Below, piece by piece: positions 7,754-17,428 of a stretch of 64,000 nucleotides of DNA (positions within the stretch are counted from its first letter, which is position 1; each line of letters starts with the position of its first letter). This DNA comes from Moorella mulderi DSM 14980 (GTDB lineage Bacteria > Bacillota > DSM-521 > Neomoorellales > Neomoorellaceae). Where the stretch lies: NCBI RefSeq assembly GCF_001594015.1, contig NZ_LTBC01000003.1:248001-312000 (forward strand). Reading direction: 5' to 3'. The translations under genes were made by a program, and so were the position numbers. Below the pieces are notes generated by a model, which did no database searches, was not told the origin of the DNA, and was given only the letters and a program-made list of their open reading frames with translations.

Positions 7754-8488
7754 CTAAGCCATATACATACCGCCATTAATATCAATGGTGGCACCGGTGA
7801 TCCACTCGGCTGCATCGGAAGCCAGGTAGACGGCCATCTCGGCCACATGCCAGGGCTGCCCAAGCTTGCCCAGAGGTATGGCCGCTAGGATCTCTTCCAT
7901 TTTTTCTTCAGAAAAGGCTCGGGTCATTTCGCTAACCATAGTACCGGGCGCTATGGCATTGACCGTAATATTATAGGGAGCTAACAGCCGGGCTAAAGCT
8001 TTAGTTAACCCGATAATGCCGGCTTTCGAAGCCGAATAATGACAACCCGGTGCTATACCCCCGGCCCTGCCGGCAAAGGAAGAGATGTTAATTATTCTCC
8101 CATATTGCTGGCCCTTCATTATCTCCGCTACTGCCTGCGAACAGAAAAAACAGCTTTTGAGATTGACGGCTAAAACTTGATCCCACTCTTCTTCGGTAAT
8201 TTTATCCAGGGGTGTCGTCGGGCATATGCCGGCATTATTCACCAGGATATCAATCCTGCCGTAAGTTTTTAGAGTAATATCTACCATTTCTTGAATGCTT
8301 TTAACATTTGAAACGTCTACAGTAATACCTATGGCCTGCCCTGCATAGCCTATCTCCCTGGCGGTTTCTGGAGCATTATATAAATCAGCTACGACTACTT
8401 TCGCCCCCCGGTTAACGAACCTGGCAGCCATTTCCCTGCCAATACCCCGTCCCGAACCGGTAATAATAGCAACTCTTCCTGCAAGCAT
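7754..8488 (-). CDS. Short-chain dehydrogenase/reductase 1
   Basis: 244 aa classical SDR. Rossmann motif TGSGRGIG at residues 10-17, NNAG near 85, catalytic Ser in NISSFAG, and YSASK (Tyr and Lys). The C-terminal GATIDINGG is typical of FabG-like enzymes. Asp after the second strand (VVVADLYN) favours NAD over NADP. It probably oxidises or reduces a hydroxyl/keto group in the operon's pathway. GAGGTGG ribosome site 8 nt before the ATG. Paralogous to the next gene upstream. Confidence 0.9.
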   Translation of the reverse strand: MLAGRVAIITGSGRGIGREMAARFVNRGAKVVVADLYNAPETAREIGYAGQAIGITVDVSNVKSIQEMVDITLKTYGRIDILVNNAGICPTTPLDKITEEEWDQVLAVNLKSCFFCSQAVAEIMKGQQYGRIINISSFAGRAGGIAPGCHYSASKAGIIGLTKALARLLAPYNITVNAIAPGTMVSEMTRAFSEEKMEEILAAIPLGKLGQPWHVAEMAVYLASDAAEWITGATIDINGGMYMA

Positions 8489-8555
8489 AATTGTTCCACC
8501 TCATAAACAGTTTTTTCATGTCTCTCTAAAAAACGCTTGTTCTTTCTCAAGAAAA

Positions 8556-9323
8556 CTACCTCATATAAAGGCCACCGTTCACATCAAGGACAGCTCCCGT
8601 AATATAGCTCGCCCATTTACTGGCAAGGAACAAAGCGCATAAAGCTATTTCTTCCGGTTCGGCCATGCGCTTTAACGGGACAAGGTTTAAAAACTCCTGT
8701 AATCTTTCGGGAGGAAGGTTGGCCATCATTCTGGTATCTACCGGACCGGGGGCAATGGTGTTAACACATATGCCATCGGCGGCATACTGGCGGGCCAGGC
8801 CGCGCGTAAGGGTTAACACGGCACCTTTAAAGGTGTTATAAACAATTGAATTATCGAAACCGCCGCTATGGGCACCCTGGGAAGAAAAATTGATAATCCG
8901 TCCGTATTTAGCCTTTTTCATTACCTCAACAGCAGCCCGGGCAAGGAAAAATTGGCTCTTCAGGTTTACATCATGGATTCGCTGCCAAGATGTTTCATCT
9001 ACCCGGTCCAGGGGGATACGCAGGATGATGGCGGCAATATTTACCAGGATATCCAGCCGGCCATAAGTACTTTCTGTTACCCTTACCACGTCTTCACATT
9101 CTTCTACTCGCGCTAGATCTTTAACCAGAGGCAAATGAAGATCTGGATTGTTAGGCAACTGCGACATCGTATTGTTGAGTTCATCAGCATCTATATCTAC
9201 AGCAACTACCTTTGCCCCTGCGGCAGCAAAAACCCTGGCTGTGGCGCGGCCCACACCGCGTCCGGCACCGGTGATAATAGCAACCCTTCCCTCTATACCT
9301 AGATCTAAAAGGCCATTAAACAT
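8556..9323 (-). CDS. Short-chain dehydrogenase/reductase 2
   Basis: 255 aa classical SDR with TGAGRGVG, VNIAA in place of NNAG, SSQGAHSGG, and the catalytic YNTFK. The acidic residue in VVAVDIDAD suggests NAD. It is only moderately similar to the adjacent SDR, so the pair probably acts on different intermediates or stereoisomers rather than being a recent duplication. Start behind GGAGAGG. Part of the sigma-54 operon. Confidence 0.9.
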   Translation of the reverse strand: MFNGLLDLGIEGRVAIITGAGRGVGRATARVFAAAGAKVVAVDIDADELNNTMSQLPNNPDLHLPLVKDLARVEECEDVVRVTESTYGRLDILVNIAAIILRIPLDRVDETSWQRIHDVNLKSQFFLARAAVEVMKKAKYGRIINFSSQGAHSGGFDNSIVYNTFKGAVLTLTRGLARQYAADGICVNTIAPGPVDTRMMANLPPERLQEFLNLVPLKRMAEPEEIALCALFLASKWASYITGAVLDVNGGLYMR

Positions 9324-9343
9324 TTTTCCTCTCCTTCGCCTTG

Positions 9344-10522
9344 TTAACTTTGCCCGGTTACCAGCCTGGCAATTTCACACCAGCGTAAAATTTTCTTGTA
9401 ATCATCTTCCGGATGGTCATTCATCACCTGGAAGGCATCGGCCCGGATACTGAAGGCTGCTTTACCCCGCAGGGAATTGACCAGGTATTCCAGCTTGCTT
9501 TGCATCTGCTCCTCGCTGGCTTCAATTACATCGTCCACCGGGTCCAGGCAAACATCAAAGGCCACTTCCGGGGCAAATAACTTTAACGCATCTCCCGGAT
9601 CTGTCCACGGCGAGATATGGAGCATTTCCAGGTCCGGGAGCTTCCTGATTACGGGTAGTAGTTTGGTCAAATTACCACAGCTATGAAAGTAGACAATACC
9701 CCCATGAAAATCGCTTAATTCCCGTTCGTAAGGTAAAATAGCGTCTTGATAGAGGGCCGGGCTGATGACATTGCCATCTATTTCATCGTTATATAATTTA
9801 GCCTTGGTAATGGGCTGGCCGATAAATTTAGCCCTGGCCTTACTCCATTCTTTATGGGCGTCAACAATAAAGCGTAATAAGCGTTGTACCCATTCAGGAT
9901 TGAGGATGGTATCCATCAGTAAGTTTTGCATGCCCCGCAGGTGCATGGCCACGCCAAAGGGGCCAAACACCCAGTCCGGGAAAATTACCGGTAACCTGCC
10001 TTTAACTATTTCATTAAAGCGTTCATAGAATTCATGGACCCGGGGCATCAGCCCGCTCTTATAAAAATCGGGCATCTCCAACCTGTCCAGGTCATCATAT
10101 TCCTTTAACACCGGTTCACTGGCAATCCAGGGACCGCGATCTTCATGCCAGACAACGGGAATGCCAAATAAACTTAATTCAAAAACAACCCCCGGCCAGG
10201 GGGTTACCTCGCCGGTAAAATGAGTATTATCCTGAAAAACCCTGAATTTATGCAGGTTCATCTTTAGCTGGCCGGCGAGGTAAGCCTCGGGCTCGCTCCA
10301 GAAACGCGCTATATCTAGGCCGAGGATGACGGCCCACAGGGAAATATCAGGTTCTACTACAAAGGGTACCGGGCCGCCAGCCAGGAGGGCCGGCAGGCCG
10401 CGCCAGTTACCCCTGGCCCAGGGTGGCTGGGGCCGCCAGAACCGGGCGTTGTATGCATTGCGATCACTGTGGACGACCTCGACCATTTCCTCTACCAGAC
10501 GCTCTAACTCGGCGTTACTCAT
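9344..10522 (-). CDS. UroD-like methyltransferase-family protein 1
   Basis: About 392 aa from ATG 10522 (GAGG upstream); a GTG at 10570 overlapping the E2 stop is an alternative. It belongs to the uroporphyrinogen decarboxylase fold family but lacks obvious haem-pathway context. It carries FHSCGNL near the C-terminus and a later Cys in FDVCLDPVDDV, matching the His-x-Cys...Cys zinc pattern of corrinoid:thiol methyltransferases such as MtaA/MtbA/CmuA. No corrinoid protein is encoded nearby. Methyl transfer is therefore inference; substrate unknown. Confidence 0.78.
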   Translation of the reverse strand: MSNAELERLVEEMVEVVHSDRNAYNARFWRPQPPWARGNWRGLPALLAGGPVPFVVEPDISLWAVILGLDIARFWSEPEAYLAGQLKMNLHKFRVFQDNTHFTGEVTPWPGVVFELSLFGIPVVWHEDRGPWIASEPVLKEYDDLDRLEMPDFYKSGLMPRVHEFYERFNEIVKGRLPVIFPDWVFGPFGVAMHLRGMQNLLMDTILNPEWVQRLLRFIVDAHKEWSKARAKFIGQPITKAKLYNDEIDGNVISPALYQDAILPYERELSDFHGGIVYFHSCGNLTKLLPVIRKLPDLEMLHISPWTDPGDALKLFAPEVAFDVCLDPVDDVIEASEEQMQSKLEYLVNSLRGKAAFSIRADAFQVMNDHPEDDYKKILRWCEIARLVTGQS

Positions 10523-10566
10523 TCCCTTTACCTCTTTTTCAAAATTGATAGCAGTTGGGAAGCCGG

Positions 10567-11721
10567 TCACAGGGAAATGTTTTCTAAAAGCCCTGTCACT
10601 GCCTGCAAGAACCTGGCCGCCAGGGCACCATCAATGACCCGGTGATCTACCGCCAGGGTGACTTTAGCTACCGGCCTGATCCTGATATCCCCTTCCTCGC
10701 TTACTACCAGGCGCTTTTTGGTAGCGCCGACAGCCAGGATGGCGCTCTCGGGGGGATTAATAATGGCCGTAAACTCATCCACGCCGTACATGCCCAGGTT
10801 ACTAACAGTAAATGTTCCTCCCTCTACCTGATCGGCTATTAATTTGCCTTCCCGGGCCAGCTGCACCAGGTTGGTGCGTTCGGCGGCAATTTCCTGGAGA
10901 GATTTCTTATCGGCGTTTTTTATTACCGGCACGATTAAACCTTTACCGGCATCTACGGCAATGCCCACATTCACTTCAGCATGCCGGAGGATTTCATCTC
11001 CCGCCAGGGTAACATTGATCGCCGGGTACTCGCGTAAGGCCCGGGACACGGCATAGACAAAGAAATCGGTCAGGGTTACTTTATAATTAAGCTCATCCTT
11101 GAGCTTGAGGCAGGTTGCCATATCTATTTCTCTGGTAAAGTAAACATGGGGACGTTCCTGGGCGCTCCGGGATAACCGCTCGGCTATGATCTTCCTGATG
11201 CCTTCCAGGGGGATAGAATCCTTTTGTGCGGAGGTCGACTCCAGGTATTTGATTACATCTTCCTCAATAATCCGTCCATTTTCTCCGGAGCCCTCAATTT
11301 TGCTGAGGTCAACCCCTTTCTCCCGGGCCAATTTCTTCGCCCGGGGTGTGGCCAGGATGGGTTTATCTTTTGGTGCTGCTCCCGGTCTTTCTTCTTCAAT
11401 CCCCGGCATTGCTGCCCCCCTTGCCTGGCCGGCGTTTGTTTGTACATTGTCGCCGCTACCTAATAACTCGCTGATATCTTCATCGGCCGAGCCAATAATG
11501 GCCACGGGGGTAGTTACCGGCACCGTTTCACCTTCGGCAATGAGAATCTTCCGCAGGATACCTGCCTCCCTGGCTTCTACTTCCATGGTTACTTTATCGG
11601 TTTCAATTTCAAAGAGAATGTCGCCTTCATTTACTTCTTCCCCCTCCTGCTTGCACCAGTTAACGATTTTTCCTTCTTCCATAGTAACACCGAGCTTAGG
11701 TAAAAGAACCAGGGTAGCCAA
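10567..11721 (-). CDS. 2-oxoacid dehydrogenase E2 (dihydrolipoyl acyltransferase)
   Basis: 384 aa. An N-terminal lipoyl domain carries the lipoylation site ETDKVTMEV (Lys near 43). A peripheral subunit-binding domain follows (ATPRAKKLAREKGVDL, about 125-160), then the catalytic domain ending in the active-site DHRVIDGA. It transfers an acyl group from E1-bound lipoate to CoA. TTG start behind GAGGAGG. Encoded directly after E1alpha and E1beta, in the order typical of acetoin dehydrogenase (AcoABC) and related complexes. No E3 gene is present, so a housekeeping dihydrolipoamide dehydrogenase must serve. Confidence 0.92.
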   Translation of the reverse strand: MATLVLLPKLGVTMEEGKIVNWCKQEGEEVNEGDILFEIETDKVTMEVEAREAGILRKILIAEGETVPVTTPVAIIGSADEDISELLGSGDNVQTNAGQARGAAMPGIEEERPGAAPKDKPILATPRAKKLAREKGVDLSKIEGSGENGRIIEEDVIKYLESTSAQKDSIPLEGIRKIIAERLSRSAQERPHVYFTREIDMATCLKLKDELNYKVTLTDFFVYAVSRALREYPAINVTLAGDEILRHAEVNVGIAVDAGKGLIVPVIKNADKKSLQEIAAERTNLVQLAREGKLIADQVEGGTFTVSNLGMYGVDEFTAIINPPESAILAVGATKKRLVVSEEGDIRIRPVAKVTLAVDHRVIDGALAARFLQAVTGLLENISL

Positions 11722-11753
11722 AGCTGTTACGCCTCCTCTTGCTTCTAAAATGC

Positions 11754-12725
11754 TTACTTCAGGGATTTCCGTACCACAGCTTCAATATCTTCTTCCAAAG
11801 GTATGGCCAGCCTCTCCAGGTTGCGGTTATAGGGGATGGGCACATCATGACCAGCCACCCGCTGCGGTGGAGCGTTCAAGTAGTCAAAAGCCTGTTCCAT
11901 GACCAGGGCGATAATCTCGCCGGCCATCCCGTAAGTCCGCGGTGCTTCGTGGACTACTATCAGGCGGCCTGTTTTTTTAACGGATGCCACAATTAACTCC
12001 GTATCCAGGGGTCTTATAGTCCGCGGGTCGATTACTTCGACGCTTATGCCCTCCCGGGCTAACTTTTCGGCTACGGCCAGGGACCTTTCTACCATCACCC
12101 CGGTAGCCACTACCGTAACATCTTCACCACTACGCTTAATATCGCCTTTGCCGATAGGGATAGTATACTCTTGCTCCGGCACTTCGCCTTTTTTAAAATA
12201 CAGGACGCGGGGTTCCAGGAAGACCACAGGATTATAATCATTGATAGCCGCTTTAAGCAAGCCTTTGGCATCATAAGGAGTAGAAGGCATAATCACCTTT
12301 AAACCCGGGATATGGGCATAGAGTACCTCCAGGCTCTGAGAGTGCTGGGCCGCCTGCTGGCGCCCGGAACCGCTGGACATGCGGAAGACTACCGGTATAG
12401 TTGCCTGGCCGCCAAACATATAGCGGCTCTTGGCGGCGGAATTGATTATCTGGTCCATAGCTATAAAGCTGAAATCAGAAAACATGAATTCGGCTACGGC
12501 CTTGGTCCCGGTAAGGGCGGCTCCATAGGCTGCTCCTGCTATGGCGGACTCAGAAATAGGGGTATCCAGGACCCGGCCGGGAAATTCCTCCATTAACCCC
12601 TTGGTGCACGTAAAGGCACCGCCGCGCAGTCCTATCTCTTCCCCCAGGATGAATATATTTGGATCTTTGCGCATCTCTTCCCGCAAAGCTTCATTAATGG
12701 CTTCGGCCATGGTAATCTGTCGCAT
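11754..12725 (-). CDS. 2-oxoacid/acetoin dehydrogenase E1 beta subunit
   Basis: 323 aa transketolase-like E1beta. Signatures include MTMAEAINEA-like start (RQITMAEAINEALREEM), LGEEIGLRGGAF, DTPISESAIAGAAYGAAL, and a C-terminal domain with EVIDPRTIRPLD and VVHEAPRTYGMAGEI. It forms the thiamine-diphosphate heterotetramer with the E1alpha encoded upstream. Sequence type is closest to AcoB/PdhB; it cannot be decided here whether the substrate is acetoin, pyruvate or a branched 2-oxoacid. Confidence 0.92.
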   Translation of the reverse strand: MRQITMAEAINEALREEMRKDPNIFILGEEIGLRGGAFTCTKGLMEEFPGRVLDTPISESAIAGAAYGAALTGTKAVAEFMFSDFSFIAMDQIINSAAKSRYMFGGQATIPVVFRMSSGSGRQQAAQHSQSLEVLYAHIPGLKVIMPSTPYDAKGLLKAAINDYNPVVFLEPRVLYFKKGEVPEQEYTIPIGKGDIKRSGEDVTVVATGVMVERSLAVAEKLAREGISVEVIDPRTIRPLDTELIVASVKKTGRLIVVHEAPRTYGMAGEIIALVMEQAFDYLNAPPQRVAGHDVPIPYNRNLERLAIPLEEDIEAVVRKSLK

Positions 12726-12750
12726 TATTGTCTAAGACTCCTTCCCCCAT

Positions 12751-13728
12751 TTATTTTTCAAAGTAAACGTCTGTGAATAGATCGGCAGGTTCCGGCTCCG
12801 GGCTGGCCAGGGCATAATCCAGGGCTTCAGCAATGGCTTTCCCGGCAGCAGCCTTTAAACCATCGATCTCCTCCTGGCAGCAAAGTTTATTTGCCAGCAG
12901 ATATTTTTCCAGGAATAAAATCGGGTCCTTTTCCTTCCACCTTTCCAGTTCTCCCGGCGGCCGGTAAGTGCAGGGGTCGCCTACATAATGGCCATACCAG
13001 CGGTAGGTAACTGCTTCAATCAGGGTCGGGCCATCACCCTGGCGGGCACGTTCGACTGCTTCCCCTACAGTCTTGTAGACTTCGAAGATATTGTTACCAT
13101 CAATTGTCACGCCGGGCATGCCATAACTGCCGGCTCTAACGGATATCTTGTCAATTTTAGTCGAACGAGCGAATGAGGTACTGACCGCATAACCATTATT
13201 TTCGCAGATAAAGACTACCGGCAGGCTGTACAAGGCAGCCATATTCAAGGATTCATGAAAACTCCCGGTATTGGCGGCACCATCACCGAAGAAATTTACG
13301 CATACGTTTTTCTGTCCCCGGATCTTAAACGAGAGGGCCGAACCTACGGCAATGCCGCAGCCTGCGCCGACTATACCCTGCGCCCCCAGGACGCCTACGG
13401 ACATATCGACGATATGCTGGGAACCGCCTTTTCCCTTGCAGAGGCCATTCTTGCGAGCCAGGAGCTCGGCCATCATACCTTTCAAGTCGGCCCCTTTGGC
13501 AATACAATGACCGTGACCGCGGTGGCTGGTGACAATGGTATCCTCCCGCTTTAAATTAGCGCAGGCACCGACGGCAATTGCTTCTTCACCAACGCTGACA
13601 TGCATGCCGCCGTAGGCCAGGTTTTTCTGGTATAAATCAAGCAAATTCTCCTCAAAATTACGGATAATCCACATGTCATAATACATTTTTGTTAGTTGCT
13701 CTTTTGACAAAGATGTTGTCACGTCCAC
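12751..13728 (-). CDS. 2-oxoacid/acetoin dehydrogenase E1 alpha subunit
   Basis: 325 aa. The thiamine-diphosphate motif is clear: GDGAANTGSFHESLNMAALYSLPVVFICENNGYAVS. SHRGHGHCIAKGAD and YRWYGHYVGDP are also typical of AcoA. GTG start with GAGGGGG 8 nt upstream. It lies between the Fe-alcohol dehydrogenase and E1beta, in tight spacing. It decarboxylates or cleaves the substrate and passes the acyl group to lipoate. Confidence 0.92.
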   Translation of the reverse strand: MDVTTSLSKEQLTKMYYDMWIIRNFEENLLDLYQKNLAYGGMHVSVGEEAIAVGACANLKREDTIVTSHRGHGHCIAKGADLKGMMAELLARKNGLCKGKGGSQHIVDMSVGVLGAQGIVGAGCGIAVGSALSFKIRGQKNVCVNFFGDGAANTGSFHESLNMAALYSLPVVFICENNGYAVSTSFARSTKIDKISVRAGSYGMPGVTIDGNNIFEVYKTVGEAVERARQGDGPTLIEAVTYRWYGHYVGDPCTYRPPGELERWKEKDPILFLEKYLLANKLCCQEEIDGLKAAAGKAIAEALDYALASPEPEPADLFTDVYFEK

Positions 13729-13752
13729 TTTTATGCCCCCTCAAAAAATGAA

Positions 13753-14946
13753 TTAAAACGCTGCCTTCAGTATTTCAATCAGATCCGCTTCGGTCACTCG
13801 CCGCGGGTTACCCCTGACCAACCGCTCGATCTTTATGGTTTCCGCGGCAATAGCAGGTAGCTCTTCCTCTTTTATACCTATTTCCCGCAGGCGGGTGGCG
13901 ATGCCGATATCTTCCTGTAACTTCTTAATAGCTGCCACACCTCTGCCGGCCGCTTCTATTGCAGAGAGGCCGGCTACGCTTTCCCCGAAGAGTTCAGCAA
14001 TGCGCTTCAGTTTAGGCATACAGGCCGTTAAATTAAAGTCCACCACATATGGCAACATCAATCCAATCAAACAACCATGGGAAGCGTGAGTGCGTTTTGC
14101 CAGGGGGAAACTAAATGCGTGAACCAGGCCGAGACCGGAATTGCCAAAGGCCATCCCGGCGATTAAACTTGCTAAAGACATGTTGTACCTGGCTTCTTCA
14201 TTTTGCCCCTGGAAAACTGCCAGGCGCAGGTTACCGGCTATCAGGCCGATTGCTTTTTCTGCCAGGACCTCGGTTAATTCGGTCGAACCGCCGAAGATAT
14301 AATCTTTGTCCGGGGGCAGGTATTTACTAGATACAGCTATATAAGACTCCACGGCATGGCCAAGAGCATCTATGCCGGTTTCCGCTGTTACCCGCGGGGG
14401 CATGCTTAAGGTCAATAAGGGATCAACTATGGCCACCCAGGGGCGGATATTATTGTCAGTTATACCACCTTTCAAGCCCATTTCTTCGTCTTCCAGGACC
14501 GACACCGGGGTAACCTCTGAACCTGTCCCGGCTGTAGTTGGAATGGCGATAATAGGAATGGTCCGGCCCGGCACCTTGTTTTCGTCAAAGTAATCAGCCG
14601 GGTTGCCGCCAAAGGTAGCCAGGATAGCAGCCGCCTTGGCAACGTCTATGGAGCTGCCGCCGCCCAGGCCGATGGTTGCGTCACAGCCTTGCTCTTTCAA
14701 AACGGCAGCCGCGGCTATAGCTGTCCCCGTCGTTGGTTCCGGTATACCGTTATCCCAGAAAACATAATCAAACCCTGCCAGTACCTCTTTTATCCTCAAC
14801 CCTATTCTTGAGCCGCCGATATTTTTGTCCGTAACAATAAAAGGCTTGTTGACTTTTAATTTCTTTAAACACGACGGCAACTCGGTCAAAGTATCGGGCC
14901 CAAAAATAACCTGCCCGGCAATAGAATACTTCCACACGTTCCGCAT
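13753..14946 (-). CDS. Iron-containing (group III) alcohol dehydrogenase
   Basis: 397 aa from ATG 14946 (GGGGG upstream); the longer frame to 15042 would overlap the preceding gene. NAD-binding GGGSSIDVAKAAA and the metal site Asp/His in GIDALGHAVESY plus His residues in LGLVHAFSFPLAKRTHASHG identify the family (1,3-propanediol, butanol and hydroxyacid-oxoacid dehydrogenases). Likely oxidises an alcohol intermediate, or removes reducing power by reducing an aldehyde. Operon member. Confidence 0.9.
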   Translation of the reverse strand: MRNVWKYSIAGQVIFGPDTLTELPSCLKKLKVNKPFIVTDKNIGGSRIGLRIKEVLAGFDYVFWDNGIPEPTTGTAIAAAAVLKEQGCDATIGLGGGSSIDVAKAAAILATFGGNPADYFDENKVPGRTIPIIAIPTTAGTGSEVTPVSVLEDEEMGLKGGITDNNIRPWVAIVDPLLTLSMPPRVTAETGIDALGHAVESYIAVSSKYLPPDKDYIFGGSTELTEVLAEKAIGLIAGNLRLAVFQGQNEEARYNMSLASLIAGMAFGNSGLGLVHAFSFPLAKRTHASHGCLIGLMLPYVVDFNLTACMPKLKRIAELFGESVAGLSAIEAAGRGVAAIKKLQEDIGIATRLREIGIKEEELPAIAAETIKIERLVRGNPRRVTEADLIEILKAAF

Positions 14947-14999
14947 AATACTACAACCCCCAATGTAATTTTTATATTTATCGCCACAGGCGATAAAAG

Positions 15000-16133
15000 C
15001 TAAATTATGTTCTGATAAACTTTCCTGGCTGTTTGTAACCACAAGAGTACCTTCTCCAGGGTATCATGGTCTCCCTCGTAGAGAGCGTCAGCCCAAATTT
15101 CCAGTTTCCTCCCGGGTGCAGCTTCTAATATGGCTTTTATTTTTTCAGCCATTATTTCCTGTGGAGCTATCAACACATCATTTACCGGGTGCATGCAACA
15201 CTGAAACTTTGTTTCAGGGTTAAAAATATTGTGAGCTTCTGCTATATCAGTAGCACTGCTGATATGCATTAGCCGGGGTTTCAGTTCTTTAAGCCGCCGG
15301 AGGAAGGGGGTCAAGTTGCCGCAGCTGTGATAATACCTTGTGCCCCCATAAAAATCATTAAGGTCCTTTTCATAGGGGTAAATAAAATTCTCATATATAT
15401 CCAGGGAAAATAGATTCCCATCGACTTCATCGTTAAAAAGTTCAGAGTTGGCCACATTACGGTAAACAACATATTGCCATTCATAAGCCGTATCTTTTAT
15501 ATCAATGCCTAAAAAACGGCAGCGAGCTTTCTCCCATTCTTTACGGCTGTGGGTTATAAAAGCCAACAGGTCATGAACAAAAGCCGGATCATCAATTAAA
15601 TCTAAATAAAGATTGGTAAAACCGCGGAGCATGCAGGCCACACTCCAGGGGCCCCGTGCCCAGCCCGGAAATCTGATTTCCACCTGGCCCCCGGTTAATC
15701 TTTGCATTTCTTCGTAATCCCTGTGGATCCGGGGCATTAAACCGCTGTGATAGAAATCAGGTATTTTCAGGCGGCTTAAATCAGAGCGATTTGCAAGCAC
15801 AGGGTCCCCGTACCAGGGATCGGATTCCGCCATAAATACGGGCTGCATACCAAACAGTGAAGGCTCTAATGCTACGCCATAATCAATACCGATAATTGGT
15901 TCGATGATGGTATCATCAGGTATTTCGTCATGCCAGAAAAGTTTCCATTTTATCTGGCTTTCCAAAGCAACTTCCGGATCGTTGAAGTAATCTAGAAGAT
16001 TAAACCCCAGCAGGCGCCCCCAGACGCTGCGCCCCAGGCCGGCATGGAAAGTAACAGGTGCTTGAGCAATTCGTAACCGTTCATTGCGTGAAGAATTTCT
16101 TAAGCCAATAAACTTATCAAGGAAGGTTTGCAT
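15000..16133 (-). CDS. UroD-like methyltransferase-family protein 2
   Basis: 377 aa, the same family as the protein at 9344-10522 and clearly similar to it (PDFYHSGLMPRIH, GPWSVACMLRGFTNLY). It keeps the zinc-type signature YHSCGNL and CCMHPVNDV. AGGAGG precedes the ATG. It sits between the Fe-alcohol dehydrogenase and dctM. The two similar paralogues in one operon may form a heteromer or act on related substrates; no corrinoid protein is encoded beside them. Confidence 0.78.
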   Translation of the reverse strand: MQTFLDKFIGLRNSSRNERLRIAQAPVTFHAGLGRSVWGRLLGFNLLDYFNDPEVALESQIKWKLFWHDEIPDDTIIEPIIGIDYGVALEPSLFGMQPVFMAESDPWYGDPVLANRSDLSRLKIPDFYHSGLMPRIHRDYEEMQRLTGGQVEIRFPGWARGPWSVACMLRGFTNLYLDLIDDPAFVHDLLAFITHSRKEWEKARCRFLGIDIKDTAYEWQYVVYRNVANSELFNDEVDGNLFSLDIYENFIYPYEKDLNDFYGGTRYYHSCGNLTPFLRRLKELKPRLMHISSATDIAEAHNIFNPETKFQCCMHPVNDVLIAPQEIMAEKIKAILEAAPGRKLEIWADALYEGDHDTLEKVLLWLQTARKVYQNII

Positions 16134-16147
16134 TTTAAGCCTCCTTT

Positions 16148-17425
16148 TTATTTAACAAAAGCCAGGCCGGGCAACCATTTTGCCAGGGCTGGAAAATATG
16201 CTGTTAATAAGACTACTCCCCAGGGCACAAGGGCGAAGGGCAATAAATATCTGAGCGTTTCTCTCATAGTAGTTCTGGCAATAGCCGAAGTGATAAAAAG
16301 TTGTACACCCACAGGTGGTGTAATACCTCCTAAAACCAGGCACATAGCAATTACGGTGGCAAAATGAATGGGATCATAAGCAAATTGATTCCCTATGGAA
16401 AAAAGAACAGGTATCAAAATGATGGCTGCCGCGATGGTTTCCACAAAACACCCGACTACAATCAAGAAAGCAATAATTAATAACATTACAATGTCAGGAT
16501 TATTTGACAAAGAGAGTAGCCAGCTAGTAGCTATTTCCGGAAACTGTTCGCTGGCCAAAATCCAACCGAAGATAGCTGCACCAGCGACAATAATCATTAC
16601 CATACTGGTAGTCATAGCTGCCTTCATAAAAATGAGGGGTATATCTTTTAAAGAATACTCGCGGTAAATAAAGTAGCCTACTATAAACGAATATACTGCC
16701 ACAATAACTCCGGCTTCGGTTGCCGTAAATACACCCCCTAAAATACCACCAACGACGATAAGAGGAGCAATAAGGGCCCAGATGGCCTCAATAAAACTTT
16801 GACCCAGTTCTCTCCACTCAAATTTGCCGGTCGCAATGATATTTAATTTTTTAGCCTGCCAGTAGTTAACTACCATTAAACCCAGGGCAATTAATATACC
16901 AGGAATAGCCCCCGCCAAAAACAGCTTGCCAATTGATAATCCCGTAATTGAACCATAAATGATCATAATTAAACTCGGAGGAATAATTGGTCCTAAAGAG
17001 CCGGCACAGGCCTGCAAGCTGGCAACATAGCCCTTGGGATAACCTGCCTTCACCATGGACGGGATAAGAATTGAACCGATGGCCGCCGTATCCGCCGAAG
17101 CCGACCCGGAAATCCCGGCGAAAATTGTACTAGCCACCACACAGGACATACCCAGGCCACCGCGGATAAAACCTACCAGCGCCTGGGCGAAGCGTACCAT
17201 CCGGCGCGATATACCGCCGCTATCCATTAATTCACCTGCAAGCATAAAGAAGGGTATAGCCATTAATGAGAAGGAATCTATGGAAGTAATCATTCGTTGT
17301 ACTGTAATTGAAATTGGAACTGAAGAAAACATTAAAGCTATCACCGAGGAAATCGCCATGCTAAAAGCAATAGGAACCCCTAAAATTAATAAGACAACAA
17401 AACTTATAAACAAAGCAGTTAGCAT
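16148..17425 (-). CDS. dctM: TRAP transporter large membrane subunit DctM
   Basis: 425 aa, about 12 hydrophobic segments, with the DctM patterns GVPIAFSMAISS, SFSLMAIPFFMLAGELMDSGGISRRM, GSASADTAAIGSILIPSM and GGITPPVGVQLFI. It is the ion-coupled translocation subunit of a tripartite ATP-independent periplasmic transporter, driven by a Na+ or H+ gradient. It begins 4 nt after the dctQ stop. The transporter is central to the operon and implies an organic-acid substrate taken up from outside. Confidence 0.95.
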   Translation of the reverse strand: MLTALFISFVVLLILGVPIAFSMAISSVIALMFSSVPISITVQRMITSIDSFSLMAIPFFMLAGELMDSGGISRRMVRFAQALVGFIRGGLGMSCVVASTIFAGISGSASADTAAIGSILIPSMVKAGYPKGYVASLQACAGSLGPIIPPSLIMIIYGSITGLSIGKLFLAGAIPGILIALGLMVVNYWQAKKLNIIATGKFEWRELGQSFIEAIWALIAPLIVVGGILGGVFTATEAGVIVAVYSFIVGYFIYREYSLKDIPLIFMKAAMTTSMVMIIVAGAAIFGWILASEQFPEIATSWLLSLSNNPDIVMLLIIAFLIVVGCFVETIAAAIILIPVLFSIGNQFAYDPIHFATVIAMCLVLGGITPPVGVQLFITSAIARTTMRETLRYLLPFALVPWGVVLLTAYFPALAKWLPGLAFVK

Positions 17426-17428
17426 ATA